Shown one piece after another: positions 1 to 11,188 of a DNA stretch of 64,000 bases (position 1 is the first letter of the stretch; every line of letters starts with the position of its first letter). The notes under the pieces are model-generated. The model made no database searches. It saw only the letters and a program-made list of their open reading frames with translations, and had not been told where the DNA came from. The position numbers and the translations under genes were made by a program. Source of the stretch: Paraburkholderia kirstenboschensis (GTDB taxonomy: Bacteria > Pseudomonadota > Gammaproteobacteria > Burkholderiales > Burkholderiaceae); assembly GCF_904848585.1 (NCBI RefSeq), contig NZ_CAJHCR010000002.1, positions 496,001-560,000 of the forward strand, in the 5' to 3' direction.

Positions 1-320
1 CACATCGCCGACGCCGAACTCGCCGCGGCCAGCAACTCAGGCGCGTTCCTCGACACGCGCTCGATCACCGTCGCGTCGTCGCCGGAAAAACCCAGCTCGC
101 GCAACAGACGCATCGACGGACGTTCCTGCGGCGGCAACACGCCCTGATGAAAACCGAGATCGGCCAACTGCTTCATCTTGCGCAGCCCCTGCTTCGCGGC
201 CGCCTTCGGATTCGCAACCGACTTCTCGTTGTTCTGCGACGCGACGTTGCCGAACGACAGCCCCGCGTAGTTGTGCGTCGGGCCGACCAGACCGTCGAAA
301 TTGGCTTCAGTGGCTTGCAT
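1..320 (-). CDS. astB: N-succinylarginine dihydrolase AstB (N-terminal part)
   Basis: Second enzyme of the arginine succinyltransferase (AST) pathway; it converts N2-succinylarginine to N2-succinylornithine, CO2 and two NH3 in the cytoplasm. Only the first 106 codons are in the window and the gene runs off the left edge. The N-terminus begins [20 protein letters not shown], and the [12 protein letters not shown] stretch is the AstB signature. The start at 320 lies 9 bases after the astD stop, so it is the next gene of the same operon. The order astC-aruF-astA-astD-astB matches aruCFGDB of Pseudomonas. Identification is secure; only the C-terminus is unseen. Confidence 0.93.
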   Translation of the reverse strand, partial: MQATEANFDGLVGPTHNYAGLSFGNVASQNNEKSVANPKAAAKQGLRKMKQLADLGFHQGVLPPQERPSMRLLRELGFSGDDATVIERVSRNAPELLAAASSASAM

Positions 321-329
321 CGTCGATCC

Positions 330-2829
<2,500 letters not shown>

Positions 2830-2833
<4 letters not shown>

Positions 2834-3891
2834 TGCGCGTCTCCCGATTGTTCATTCGTTTCCGGCCGATGCAGCGGCACGCAGCGCACCGTATCGCCGT
2901 CCTGCACGCCGAGCGCCGCACGCGCCGGCTGCGCAAGCGGCGCGCCTTCGTTCCTCGCCGTGGGCAACTCGCCGAGCACACAGCGGAATTGACCGTCCGC
3001 GCCATTGTGGGCGATCAGATACGTCGAGCCGTTGGCCCCGGCCGCCGCCTCGTGCGCCACCCGCGTTTCGTTGTGGGTCACGCAGGCGCTGCGATCCACC
3101 TGTGCGGTGAGCACCGGGCCCGCATCGAAGATGTCAATGAAGCGATCGGTCTCGAAACCCTCTTCAAGATGAATTTCGTACGCGAGCAGAGCCTTCGAAT
3201 CCGGCTCGCCGAGCACACGCTGCGCCGCTTCCGGCAGCAACGGCACATAGATTGGGTACGTCGGCATCACTTCGGCGATGAACGTTCTACTGCGCCCGCC
3301 CGACTCGATTTCGATGTCGGCGAAATTGCGGCCGAAGAACTTGCGCCCCACCGCTTCCCAGAACGGCGACACGCCGTTTTCGTCGGTGACGCCTAGCAGC
3401 AGCGAGAACACCTCGGGCGTGAAGCGCTTGCGATTGGCCGCGATATACATCATTCGCGCGCGCGACATGAGATGCGCGGCGGCGTCCCCGCGCAGCGACG
3501 GGTCGATGTAGTAGCCCGCGAGCCGGCTCTTGCCGGTCAGTTCATGCGACATGGTGAGCGCGTGAATCTTGCGGTTCACGTGCAGTTCACGCGATGCATG
3601 AATCAGCGCGTCGTTGCGAAACGCATAGAACGGATCGGAGTAACCCGCGGCGGCGACGATGCTCGCCGTGCCCATCAGCTTGCCGCTCTCCGAATCTTCG
3701 AGCACGAACAGATAGAATTCCTCGCCCGGAAAATCGACCTCCGCGCGAAACGAGTCTTCCGACAACGCGACGCGTGCTTCGAGCGCGCGCCGGTCGTGCG
3801 GTAGCGAATGCAGCACCGGTTGCGCGGTGCGCGCCATGTGTTCGAGCGCATCGAGATCGGCGAGGCGGCCGGGGCGTACGAAGAGCATCAT
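2830..3891 (-). CDS. aruF: Arginine/ornithine succinyltransferase, alpha subunit AruF
   Basis: Partner subunit of the arginine succinyltransferase described for astA. The protein has 353 residues, with family motifs SHELTGKSRLAGYYIDP (about residues 115-131), SPFWEAVGRKFFGRNF and DIFDAGPVL. The start at 3891 gives MMLFVRPGRLADLDALEHMA, an N-terminus that aligns with that of its paralogue. It follows the astC stop by 52 bases and overlaps astA by 4. The alpha/beta assignment relies on gene order and on resemblance to AruF, so it is inference; membership of the family is not in doubt. Confidence 0.92.
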
Positions 3892-3943
3892 CGTTCCTGT
3901 TGAATGTGACGCATGAACCCATGCGAAGCGTTCGAACCGCCGT

Positions 3944-5179
3944 TCACTTGGACGCGGCTTCGGCCTTCGCGCCGACCACGTCGGCGATAGCTTTGGCGAG
4001 ACGCTCGAAGCCCTCGTTCATGTCGTCGAGCGGCATGATCAGCGACGGCACGAAGCGCAGCACGTCCGGTCCTGCCATGAGCATGATGACGCCATGCTGG
4101 CCGGCCGCCGTGACGAAGTCTTTCGCGCGACCCTTGTAGGCGTCGGTCAGTTGCGCGCCGATCAGGAGGCCCTTGCCGCGCACCTCGTCGAACAGGCCGA
4201 AGCGCTCGTTGAGCTTCGCGAGGTGGCCTTTCAGCACTTCGCTGCGGGTACGCACGCCTTCGAGCAGCTTCGGATCGCTGACCAGCTCGACCACTTTTTC
4301 CGCGATGGCGGAACCGAGCGGATTGCCGCCGTAAGTCGTGCCATGCACGCCGACCTTGAAGTGCGCGGCGAGTTCGTTCGTGGTCAGCATCGCGCCGATC
4401 GGAAAGCCGTTGCCGAGCGCCTTCGCGGTGGTCAGGATGTCGGGCGTGACGCCCGTGTCCTGATACGCGTAAAAGTAACCGCTGCGGCCGACGCCTGTTT
4501 GTACCTCGTCAAAAATCAGCAGGGCGCCGTGCTGATCGCAGGCTTCGCGCAGCGCCTTGAGGAACGCCGGATCGGCGGGGATCACACCGCCTTCGCCCTG
4601 AATCGGCTCGACGATGACCGCGCAGGTCTTCGCGCCGATCGCCTTTTTCGCGGCCTCGATGTCGTTGTACGGCAAGTGAACGATGCCTTGCGGCACCGGC
4701 CCGAAGCCTTCCGAATACTTCGGCTGACCGCCCACGCTGACGGTGAAGAACGTTCGGCCATGGAACGACTGCGTAAACGAGATGATTTCGAATTTGTCGG
4801 CGCCATGACGCTCGAATGCGACGCGGCGTGCGAGTTTCAACGCGGCTTCGTTCGCTTCCGCGCCCGAGTTCGCGAAGAAAGCGCGGTCGGCGAACGTCAG
4901 TTCTTCGAGACGCCTCGCCAGACGCAGCACCGGCTCGTTGGTGTAGCCGTTACCGATGTGCCAGAGCTTGCTGCCCTGCTCGTGCAAGACTTTCAGCAGT
5001 TCGGGATGCGCATGACCGAGCGCGGTGACGGCGATACCGCCGGCGAAGTCGATATAGTCGCGGCCTTGCGTATCCCAGACGCGTGAGCCGAGACCGCGAT
5101 CCGGCACGAAGGCGGCGGGTGCGAATACCGGCACCATGACTTCGTCGAAGGTCTTGCGTGTCACAGTCAGGTCGTTCAT
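3944..5179 (-). CDS. astC: Succinylornithine/acetylornithine aminotransferase AstC
   Basis: PLP-dependent class III aminotransferase, 411 residues, third AST step: N2-succinylornithine plus 2-oxoglutarate gives succinylglutamate semialdehyde plus glutamate. Visible motifs are [19 protein letters not shown] (PLP phosphate site), [15 protein letters not shown] (cofactor Asp) and [14 protein letters not shown] with the Schiff-base lysine. ATG 5179 is preceded by a good Shine-Dalgarno (GAGGA, 7 bases). It is the first gene of the ast operon. A 176-base gap separates it from argR and should hold the ast promoter and ArgR sites, though no clear operator was recognised. The same enzyme may also act on acetylornithine, as in ArgD. 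Confidence 0.94.
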   Translation of the reverse strand: MNDLTVTRKTFDEVMVPVFAPAAFVPDRGLGSRVWDTQGRDYIDFAGGIAVTALGHAHPELLKVLHEQGSKLWHIGNGYTNEPVLRLARRLEELTFADRAFFANSGAEANEAALKLARRVAFERHGADKFEIISFTQSFHGRTFFTVSVGGQPKYSEGFGPVPQGIVHLPYNDIEAAKKAIGAKTCAVIVEPIQGEGGVIPADPAFLKALREACDQHGALLIFDEVQTGVGRSGYFYAYQDTGVTPDILTTAKALGNGFPIGAMLTTNELAAHFKVGVHGTTYGGNPLGSAIAEKVVELVSDPKLLEGVRTRSEVLKGHLAKLNERFGLFDEVRGKGLLIGAQLTDAYKGRAKDFVTAAGQHGVIMLMAGPDVLRFVPSLIMPLDDMNEGFERLAKAIADVVGAKAEAASK

Positions 5180-5355
5180 GGCAAATCCTCGTTACAGGTG
5201 AGAGGTAGTACAGGTAGTGTAGGAAACCGCACGCGTTACGTCTTGCGCATACGCGACGCTTTCTATGAGGTTCGGCCCGCGCCGCGGGCGGTAAGCCCGC
5301 CAGCTTCGCCGCGCGGCCAATCGGCTGCGGCCAGCGAGCCGCGCCCGGCCGCCTT

Positions 5356-6405
5356 TCAATCGCCCCTATCCGGCGGCTCGATCAGCGCACCCGCGCGCGG
5401 CTCGCTGGCCGCAGCGCCGCTTGCGCCGGTCTGTTTGTCGATCCAGTTGCGGCGGTCCTCGCGCGGCGTGACGCCGAAGCGTTCGCGATAAGCATTCGAA
5501 AAATGCGCCGCCGACGAAAACCCGCAAGCCAGACTGATCTGCACGACCGACTTGCTGGTGCGCTGCAATTGCGTGCGCGCCTTCGAAAGGCGCAGGCCAA
5601 GATAGTATTTGGACGGCATCGAGCCGAGATACTGGCGAAACAGGCGCTCCAGCTGGCGTCGTGAAACGCCGACGAGACCCGCGATTTCGTCGGTGGTGAG
5701 CGGATCTTCGATATTCGCTTCCATCAGCAACAACGCATCGTTCAGGCGCGGATGACGCTCGCCGGGCGCTGTCACGAACGGTATGCGCTGACGCTCCTCG
5801 CCCGCGCGCAACACGCCTACGCCGAGCGTATCCGCAATGCGATCCGCGAGTTCCGGACCGTGCTCGCGGCCGATCATCGCGAGCATGAAGTCGACGGTCG
5901 CCTGACCGCCCGCGCAAGTGGCGCGATCGCGGTCGATTTCGAAGATCTGCTGGGTGACGATGGAGCGCTCGAACTGCTCGGAGAACTGCTGATACGTTTC
6001 CCAGTTCACACTCACGCGATAGCCGGACAACTGGCCCGCCATCGCGAGCCACCACACGCCGTGATGAATGCCGGTGACGAGCGGCGTGCGTTGCCCGACG
6101 CGCGACAAACTGGCGAGAAACAGGCGGTAGTCGGCGAATTGCTGAAACCGTTCGCTGACCACGATCAGCCAGTCGCACACAACCGCGTCGCCGAAGGCCG
6201 CGTCGGCGGGCCATTGAGCGCCGCCCGCAAGCGGCACCGCGCGGCCGTCCCACGAGCACACCTGCACGCGGTACAGCGCGCGGCCGTCGATTTCATTGGC
6301 GAGATTGAGCGCGTCGACAATCGGCCCGACGCCCGACATCGACACAGGCGGCAATGCCACGATTGCAACCTGCATGGTGCGCGCGGGGCTGGACGTACGA
6401 GCCAT
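5356..6405 (-). CDS. argR: AraC-family regulator with GATase1-like domain, ArgR-type
   Basis: Transcription regulator of 349 residues. Residues about 12-200 form a DJ-1/PfpI (GATase1-like) domain and residues about 225-320 an AraC-type pair of helix-turn-helices (TTDEIAGLVGVSRRQLERLF and ACGFSSAAHFSNAYRERFG). In true amidotransferases the nucleophile elbow carries a Cys; here the equivalent stretch reads GIHHGVWW (H114/H115), so the domain is presumably only a ligand sensor. The gene follows aotP by 24 bases and precedes the ast operon, the same place as P. aeruginosa ArgR, the arginine-responsive activator of aot and aru. The functional assignment is by context and architecture. Confidence 0.88.
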   Translation of the reverse strand: MARTSSPARTMQVAIVALPPVSMSGVGPIVDALNLANEIDGRALYRVQVCSWDGRAVPLAGGAQWPADAAFGDAVVCDWLIVVSERFQQFADYRLFLASLSRVGQRTPLVTGIHHGVWWLAMAGQLSGYRVSVNWETYQQFSEQFERSIVTQQIFEIDRDRATCAGGQATVDFMLAMIGREHGPELADRIADTLGVGVLRAGEERQRIPFVTAPGERHPRLNDALLLMEANIEDPLTTDEIAGLVGVSRRQLERLFRQYLGSMPSKYYLGLRLSKARTQLQRTSKSVVQISLACGFSSAAHFSNAYRERFGVTPREDRRNWIDKQTGASGAAASEPRAGALIEPPDRGD

Positions 6406-6429
6406 CGGTTAAATAGAAATCGGCGAGCG

Positions 6430-7221
6430 TTACTTCAGGCTGCCGGAGAGGAACTGCTTGAGCCGCTCGCTGCGCGGCGAGCTCAGCACCTCGGCGGGCA
6501 GACCTTCTTCTTCCGTGCGGCCCTGATGCAGGAACATCACATGGTTCGACACGTTGCGCGCGAAACCCATTTCGTGCGTGACGACGATCATCGTGCGCCC
6601 TTCTTCGGCGAGCTTCTGCATGACCTTCAACACTTCGCCGACCAGTTCGGGGTCGAGCGCGGAAGTCGGCTCGTCGAACAGCATCACGTCAGGGTCCATT
6701 GCAAGTGCACGCGCGATCGCCACGCGCTGCTGCTGACCGCCCGACAGGTGCGACGGATACTGTTTTTCCAGACGTGGCGCGAGGCCCACTTTCTCGAGAT
6801 ATTCGCGCGCGCGCTCCTCGGCTTCGCGACGCGGCAAACCGAGCACATGAATCGGCGCCTCGACGATGTTCTCGATCACGTTCATGTGCGCCCACAAGTT
6901 GAAGTGCTGGAACACCATCGCGAGCTTCGTGCGGATGCGCTGCAATTGCTTGTGATCGGCCACTTCGAGATTGCCCGCGCGGTCGGGTTTCGTCTTGACC
7001 GCTTCGCCGTCGACGATGATCTGCCCGGCGTTCGGCCGCTCGAGAAAATTAATGCAGCGCAGGAAGGTGCTCTTGCCCGAGCCGCTCGCGCCGATGATGC
7101 TGATCACGTCGCCCTTGTTCGCATTGAGCGATACGCCCTTGAGCACTTCGTTGTCGCCGTAGCGCTTGTGGATGTCCTGCACGGCGAGCTTGCAAGCTTC
7201 GGTTTGCGTGGTGTGGAGCAA
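6430..7221 (-). CDS. aotP: Basic amino acid ABC transporter, ATP-binding protein (AotP/HisP type)
   Basis: ATPase subunit of a polar amino acid importer, 263 residues. Visible motifs are Walker [10 protein letters not shown], signature LSGGQQQRV, Walker [14 protein letters not shown] and the switch His in VVTHEMG. It resembles HisP/AotP. It lies 78 bases downstream of the aotM-like permease and 24 bases upstream of argR, which points to arginine/ornithine uptake feeding the adjacent catabolic genes. The substrate is inferred from context; HisP-like ATPases also serve histidine and lysine. Confidence 0.92.
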   Translation of the reverse strand: MLHTTQTEACKLAVQDIHKRYGDNEVLKGVSLNANKGDVISIIGASGSGKSTFLRCINFLERPNAGQIIVDGEAVKTKPDRAGNLEVADHKQLQRIRTKLAMVFQHFNLWAHMNVIENIVEAPIHVLGLPRREAEERAREYLEKVGLAPRLEKQYPSHLSGGQQQRVAIARALAMDPDVMLFDEPTSALDPELVGEVLKVMQKLAEEGRTMIVVTHEMGFARNVSNHVMFLHQGRTEEEGLPAEVLSSPRSERLKQFLSGSLK

Positions 7222-7299
7222 GATGCTCTCCCTGTGAAAATACGGATCGAACGTCGACGGCGCGCTTGTATCGCACCGCCTGCTGCAAACACGGCGCGC

Positions 7300-8013
7300 T
7301 CAATGCGTGCGCACCGCCAGGTAGCCGAGCCAGTGACGCTCGGCGCGGCGGAACAACGCGACGAGGGCGAACGACACCACGAGATAAATCAGCGCCGCAA
7401 GGCCGAACGCGTCGAACGATTGATAAGTGGCCGAATTCGCGTCGCGCGCCACCTTCAGAATGTCCGGCACGGTGGCCGTGAACGCGACCGTCGTGGCATG
7501 CAGCATCAGGATCACCTCGTTACTGTACAACGGTAAAGCGCGGCGCAGCGCGGACGGTATCACAATGCGCCGGTACATCGTGAACCAGCTCATGCCGTAG
7601 GCGCGGGCCGCTTCCACTTCACCGTGCGACGTCGAGCGGATCGCGCCAGCAAAGATCTCGGTGGTGTACGCGCAGGTGTTCAGCGCGAACGCGAGAATCG
7701 CGCAGTGAAAACCGCTGCGAAAGAACGCATCGAGCAGTTGATGCGAACGCACGAATTCGAGGCTATACATGCCGGTATAGATCAGCAGCAATTGCACGTA
7801 CAGCGGCGTGCCCCGAAACACGTAAGTGTAAAGACGCACCGGCGTGGAAAGCCAGCGCTTCCTCGACACGCGCGCGACTGCCAGCGGAATCGCGAGACAG
7901 AAGCCGATACCGACGGACGCTACCAGCAGCCACAACGTGACCGCAAGGCCGGATATGCGCTGACCGTCCCAGTAGAGGAACGCGCGCCAGAACTGATTGA
8001 GAATGTCGATCAT
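7300..8013 (-). CDS. aotM: Basic amino acid ABC transporter permease (AotM/HisM type)
   Basis: Inner-membrane permease of 237 residues with about five hydrophobic segments and the cytoplasmic EAA loop EAARAYGMSWFTMYRRIVIPSALRRALP that docks the ATPase. It starts at ATG 8013, four bases after the stop of the companion permease gene at 8018. The HisM/AotM versus HisQ/AotQ assignment follows the Pseudomonas gene order Q-M-(O)-P-argR. The aotO gene of that operon is absent. Confidence 0.88.
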   Translation of the reverse strand: MIDILNQFWRAFLYWDGQRISGLAVTLWLLVASVGIGFCLAIPLAVARVSRKRWLSTPVRLYTYVFRGTPLYVQLLLIYTGMYSLEFVRSHQLLDAFFRSGFHCAILAFALNTCAYTTEIFAGAIRSTSHGEVEAARAYGMSWFTMYRRIVIPSALRRALPLYSNEVILMLHATTVAFTATVPDILKVARDANSATYQSFDAFGLAALIYLVVSFALVALFRRAERHWLGYLAVRTH

Positions 8014-8017
8014 GGTC

Positions 8018-8719
8018 TTAAAGCTCCGCGTGCCGCACGCCGATCGAATAGCGGCGTTCCAGCCAGATCAGCGCGAGGTTAGAGACAGTCGTCAGCGCGA
8101 GATAGATCAGCGCAGCGATCAGAATGAAGAAGAACATGTTGAAGGTGCTTTTACCCGCGTCCTGCGCGGCCTTGACGACATCCGCGAGACCGATGATCGA
8201 CACCAGCGCCGTCGCTTTCACGAGCACCTGCCAGTTGTTGCCGATGCCCGGCAGCGCGAAACGCATCATCTGCGGAAACAGGATGCGTGCGAACACGCGC
8301 ACGCCGCTCATGCCGTAAGCGCTGCCCGCTTCGAGCTGGCCGCGCGGCACCGCGAGAAACGCGCCGCGAAACGTCTCGGTGAAGTACGCGCCGTAAATGA
8401 AACCGAGCGTCAGCACGCCCGCCACGAACGGGTCGATGTCGAACTGCGGCAGATCGAGCGCGTCGGTCAGATTGTTGACCCCGATCTGGATGCTATAGAA
8501 GAGCAGCAGCATCAGCACGAGGTCCGGCACCGAGCGGATCAGCGTCGTGTAGCCGGTGGCGAGCGCGCGCAACGGCCGGTTAAACGAGAGTTTCGCCGCC
8601 GCGCCCGCGAGGCCGAGCACCACGGCGGCTGCGAGCGAGAGGACCGACAGTTCGACCGTCTGGATCGTGCCGGCCAGTAATACCGGACCAAAGCCGTATA
8701 GCACCACGCGTGTCTCCAT
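8018..8719 (-). CDS. aotQ: Basic amino acid ABC transporter permease (AotQ/HisQ type)
   Basis: Second inner-membrane permease of the transporter, 233 residues. The EAA loop is EAGSAYGMSGVRVFARILFPQ, and TLIRSVPDLVLML is typical of HisQ-like subunits. It is the first recognisable gene of the minus-strand unit. The expected periplasmic binding protein (aotJ/hisJ) is not next to it; the neighbouring upstream gene, 322 bases away, is a patatin. A binding protein must therefore be encoded elsewhere. Confidence 0.88.
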   Translation of the reverse strand: METRVVLYGFGPVLLAGTIQTVELSVLSLAAAVVLGLAGAAAKLSFNRPLRALATGYTTLIRSVPDLVLMLLLFYSIQIGVNNLTDALDLPQFDIDPFVAGVLTLGFIYGAYFTETFRGAFLAVPRGQLEAGSAYGMSGVRVFARILFPQMMRFALPGIGNNWQVLVKATALVSIIGLADVVKAAQDAGKSTFNMFFFILIAALIYLALTTVSNLALIWLERRYSIGVRHAEL

Positions 8720-9041
8720 CCAGGTTCGTTGAATTCCTATGGATGTCGTCGGCTCGAACGCCCCGACTCATCCTGCATGGCGCGCAGTCTCGCAAGCGAA
8801 AATTAAATTCTCAAAGGCGGCCGTGGCATTTGCTGCGACGCAACAAACCCGAGATGACGGCGTCGCACGGCCGACGGCGCTTGGTACGGGGGCGCCTCGA
8901 GCAATACGACGAGCAGCGCGGGCAGCCGTGGCCGCCGCGATTTCGCAAGTTTGAGGTCGCTTTTTCGATAGAGGGCGCGGGCTTCGCGCGGAGCGAAGGG
9001 CCGCACTCAAGCGCGGCGTAGGGGCGCATTGCGCGCCGCTG
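8720..9041. other. Intergenic region upstream of the aot-argR unit
   Basis: A 322-base gap between the start of aotQ and the stop of the patatin gene, both on the minus strand. It should contain the promoter of the transport/regulator operon. I saw no complete gene, no clear terminator with a U-tract and no convincing operator. The part next to aotQ is slightly less GC-rich than its surroundings. Confidence 0.5.
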
Positions 9042-9995
9042 CTATTCGATGCCGAGCCGCGCGCGAATTGCCGGCAGCATGTATTCGACTGCCGCGCGCC
9101 CTTCCTCGATGGCCGGCGCCGCGCGGTGAAAGTCAAAAATGCCCATGCCGCCCAGACGCGGCTGGATCAGAATGTCCGCAGGCTCGCCGGCGAGGCGGCT
9201 GCGGGTAATCCGAACCTGCATGATGTCGATGCTTTGCGCGATCGAACTCAGCATTGAAGGCACGCGCGCGCTCGGTGGGGGCGGCACGCGAACGTCGTCG
9301 GTGACGCGCTCCTCGGCGGGTGCGAGCCAGCGCGGCCACGGCTTGCCGTTACGGCGCAGCGACACGGGCGGCGGTGCGGTTGGATCGATAGACGGGGTGT
9401 CCACCACCGCGCCGCCGAAATCGCGGCCGTTGAGAATGTCGTTGTTCAGATCGACGGCGATCACACAGTCCGCCCGCATGCCGCGCGCGACCGACACCGG
9501 CACCGGATTACTGAGCCCGCCGTCGACGAGCCATACGCCGTTGTGCCAAACCGGCGTGAAAATGCCAGGAATCGCAATCGACGCGCGCACCGCGTCGACC
9601 ACACTGCCGTCCTGCAGCCAGCTCTCGCGGCCCGAGTCGAGTTCGGTGGCGACCGCCGCGAACGGCATGTTCAACTGCGCGATCGAACGGCCGTTGAACT
9701 TGTCGGCGAAAAGCTGGATGACCTTGCGCCCGCCAAGCAGCCCGCCCGAGAGGCGCAAGTCGAGCAGTCGCACGACCGTCTGCCACGTGAGGCGCGACAC
9801 CCACTCCTCGAGCCAGTCGAGATCGCCGTTCGCATACACCGCGCCGACCAGCGCGCCGATCGATGTGCCGCACACCACGTCGGGCTTGATGCCAGCATCG
9901 TGCAGCGCGCGAATCGCGCCGATATGCGCCCAGCCGCGCGCCGCGCCGCCCCCCAACACCAGCCCGATACGGCTGTATCGACGTCGACGTATCAT
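9042..9995 (-). CDS. Patatin-like phospholipase (RssA/NTE-type)
   Basis: Predicted Ser-Asp dyad acyl hydrolase, 317 residues. The oxyanion-hole glycines are in LVLGGGAARGWAHIGAI, right after a basic N-terminus, followed by the nucleophile elbow GTSIG and the catalytic Asp in LVDGGLSNPVP. I chose ATG 9995 because it has a purine-rich Shine-Dalgarno upstream and puts the oxyanion loop at the usual distance from the N-terminus; a longer frame would run into the neighbouring lipoprotein gene. No signal peptide is seen, so a cytoplasmic role in membrane lipid turnover is likely. The specific substrate is unknown. Confidence 0.87.
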   Translation of the reverse strand: MIRRRRYSRIGLVLGGGAARGWAHIGAIRALHDAGIKPDVVCGTSIGALVGAVYANGDLDWLEEWVSRLTWQTVVRLLDLRLSGGLLGGRKVIQLFADKFNGRSIAQLNMPFAAVATELDSGRESWLQDGSVVDAVRASIAIPGIFTPVWHNGVWLVDGGLSNPVPVSVARGMRADCVIAVDLNNDILNGRDFGGAVVDTPSIDPTAPPPVSLRRNGKPWPRWLAPAEERVTDDVRVPPPPSARVPSMLSSIAQSIDIMQVRITRSRLAGEPADILIQPRLGGMGIFDFHRAAPAIEEGRAAVEYMLPAIRARLGIE

Positions 9996-10033
9996 GATTC
10001 CCCGCCTTCCATTCGTCTGTCTTGTCGTTGCTT

Positions 10034-10585
10034 CTAGCGCCCGCGCACCACGTCCGAGCGCGATGTCGTGTACACCTTTCTGTTCTGGTCGAAGTGCACG
10101 TTGAAAATGCCTTCTTCCGTCACGCCGCCTTCGCGCCACTTCCAGCTCCACACCGTCTCCGGCTTGAGCGGGAATACCGCGATTTCGCCCGGTTTGCCGA
10201 GCAGGCGCCGCACTTCGTCCTCGCTCATGCCGATGCGGATCTTGCCGAAGTTCGCCGCGGTCAGCACCTGCGTGATGGATTGAAGCTTACCGTCACGGTC
10301 GATGTCGACCATGTACGTATTCAGACCTTGCGGACCACGTGGATATTCGAAGCGTTTCGAGCCGTCCGTATAGGTGCGCTCGGTTTCGGGCTTGCCCATC
10401 TGCTCACGGATCTGCGCTTCGGTCGTGACGCCCGGCGTCATGTTCTTCAGCAGCAACGCGTCGGGCTTCACGGCGTTGAAGAATTCCTTGATCTTTTGCA
10501 CGGCGCGCTCGCTCTGTTGGTCGTCGCAAGCAGTGAGCGCGATGCACGCGGCCAGCATGGCGGCAATAGGCAATTTCAGGCTCAC
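10034..10585 (-). CDS. Lipoprotein with two BamE/SmpA-like repeats
   Basis: Predicted lipoprotein of 183 residues. The GTG at 10585 is chosen because AGGAAA sits 6 bases upstream and the resulting N-terminus VSLKLPIAAMLAACIALTAC is a textbook lipoprotein signal with lipobox LTAC and mature DDQQ. The mature part has two related segments, MTPGVTTEAQIREQMGKPE and IRIGMSEDEVRRLLGKPGE, each followed by beta-rich sequence with aromatic positions. This is the pattern of the BamE/SmpA/OmlA fold. The Asp at +2 could favour inner-membrane retention if the Lol rule holds. Function unknown; it may form an operon with the patatin, 38 bases downstream. Confidence 0.8.
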   Translation of the reverse strand: MSLKLPIAAMLAACIALTACDDQQSERAVQKIKEFFNAVKPDALLLKNMTPGVTTEAQIREQMGKPETERTYTDGSKRFEYPRGPQGLNTYMVDIDRDGKLQSITQVLTAANFGKIRIGMSEDEVRRLLGKPGEIAVFPLKPETVWSWKWREGGVTEEGIFNVHFDQNRKVYTTSRSDVVRGR

Positions 10586-11188
10586 AGCGAATTTCCTGTA
10601 TCGATGCGAGCGCGACTGTGCGCACCGCTCGTGTAGTGATTCACCAAAGGGACTTCCTTTGGAACGCGCTACAGGATAACCGCGTGCGGCAAAAACCGCG
10701 AGCGAGCGCCGGTGCGCCAAAACCGGGCGATGCCGGTGCTGGCGTGCGAAAAACGCGGGACGTTAGGCACTTTTTGGAGGATCAGGCTGTCTGTGGGAGA
10801 TTTATTGCAAACAGCAACAGACGCAACAGAAAGCAAAAAGGCGACGCTGTGCGAAGCGTCGCCCGGGCTCGTGGCGGCAATGAGGTCCTGCACCGGTACG
10901 GTAGGTACGTCGGCAGCAGCAAGGGACACGCGGAAAGACGGGACTGTGGAAGATGCCAAAGACCGGGGCGACAGCGTGGACGACGCGCAGCGGTCCGGTT
11001 CCGACGCGGCGATGAACGACCTTGGCCGCTCACCTTGCGCCATCGCCGGAAGTGGCGAACCGCTGCTTGTTCGGCCGTCCTGGTCCCTCGATAAGTCTTC
11101 CAAGTGACGTTAATCTAACGGGATCGGACGGTTTAGACGAGAGCGCGTTTACACCGAATTTGCAGAGGATTTCGTCGCGAGAGAACGA
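10586..11188. other. 603-base intergenic region with a minus-strand terminator
   Basis: No open frame here has a plausible start site, family resemblance or protein-like composition. The one clear signal is a strong minus-strand intrinsic terminator at 10833-10863 (listed separately). It lies about 325 bases beyond the stop of the sulfonate-binding protein, so it either ends that transcript late or belongs to an unannotated small RNA. Confidence 0.6.
10833..10863 (-). terminator. Rho-independent terminator (minus strand)
   Basis: Reading the minus strand, the stem GGCGACGCT pairs with AGCGTCGCC around a 6-base loop (TCGCAC) and is followed directly by TTTTTGC. That is nine perfect pairs plus a U-tract. 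On the plus strand the T-tract is on the wrong side, so the direction is clear. Confidence 0.8.

Noticed and set aside
10669-11103. Short open frames in the gap between the lipoprotein and the binding-protein gene
   Set aside because: They run across a strong intrinsic terminator, have low-complexity Ser/Arg composition and no start signals.
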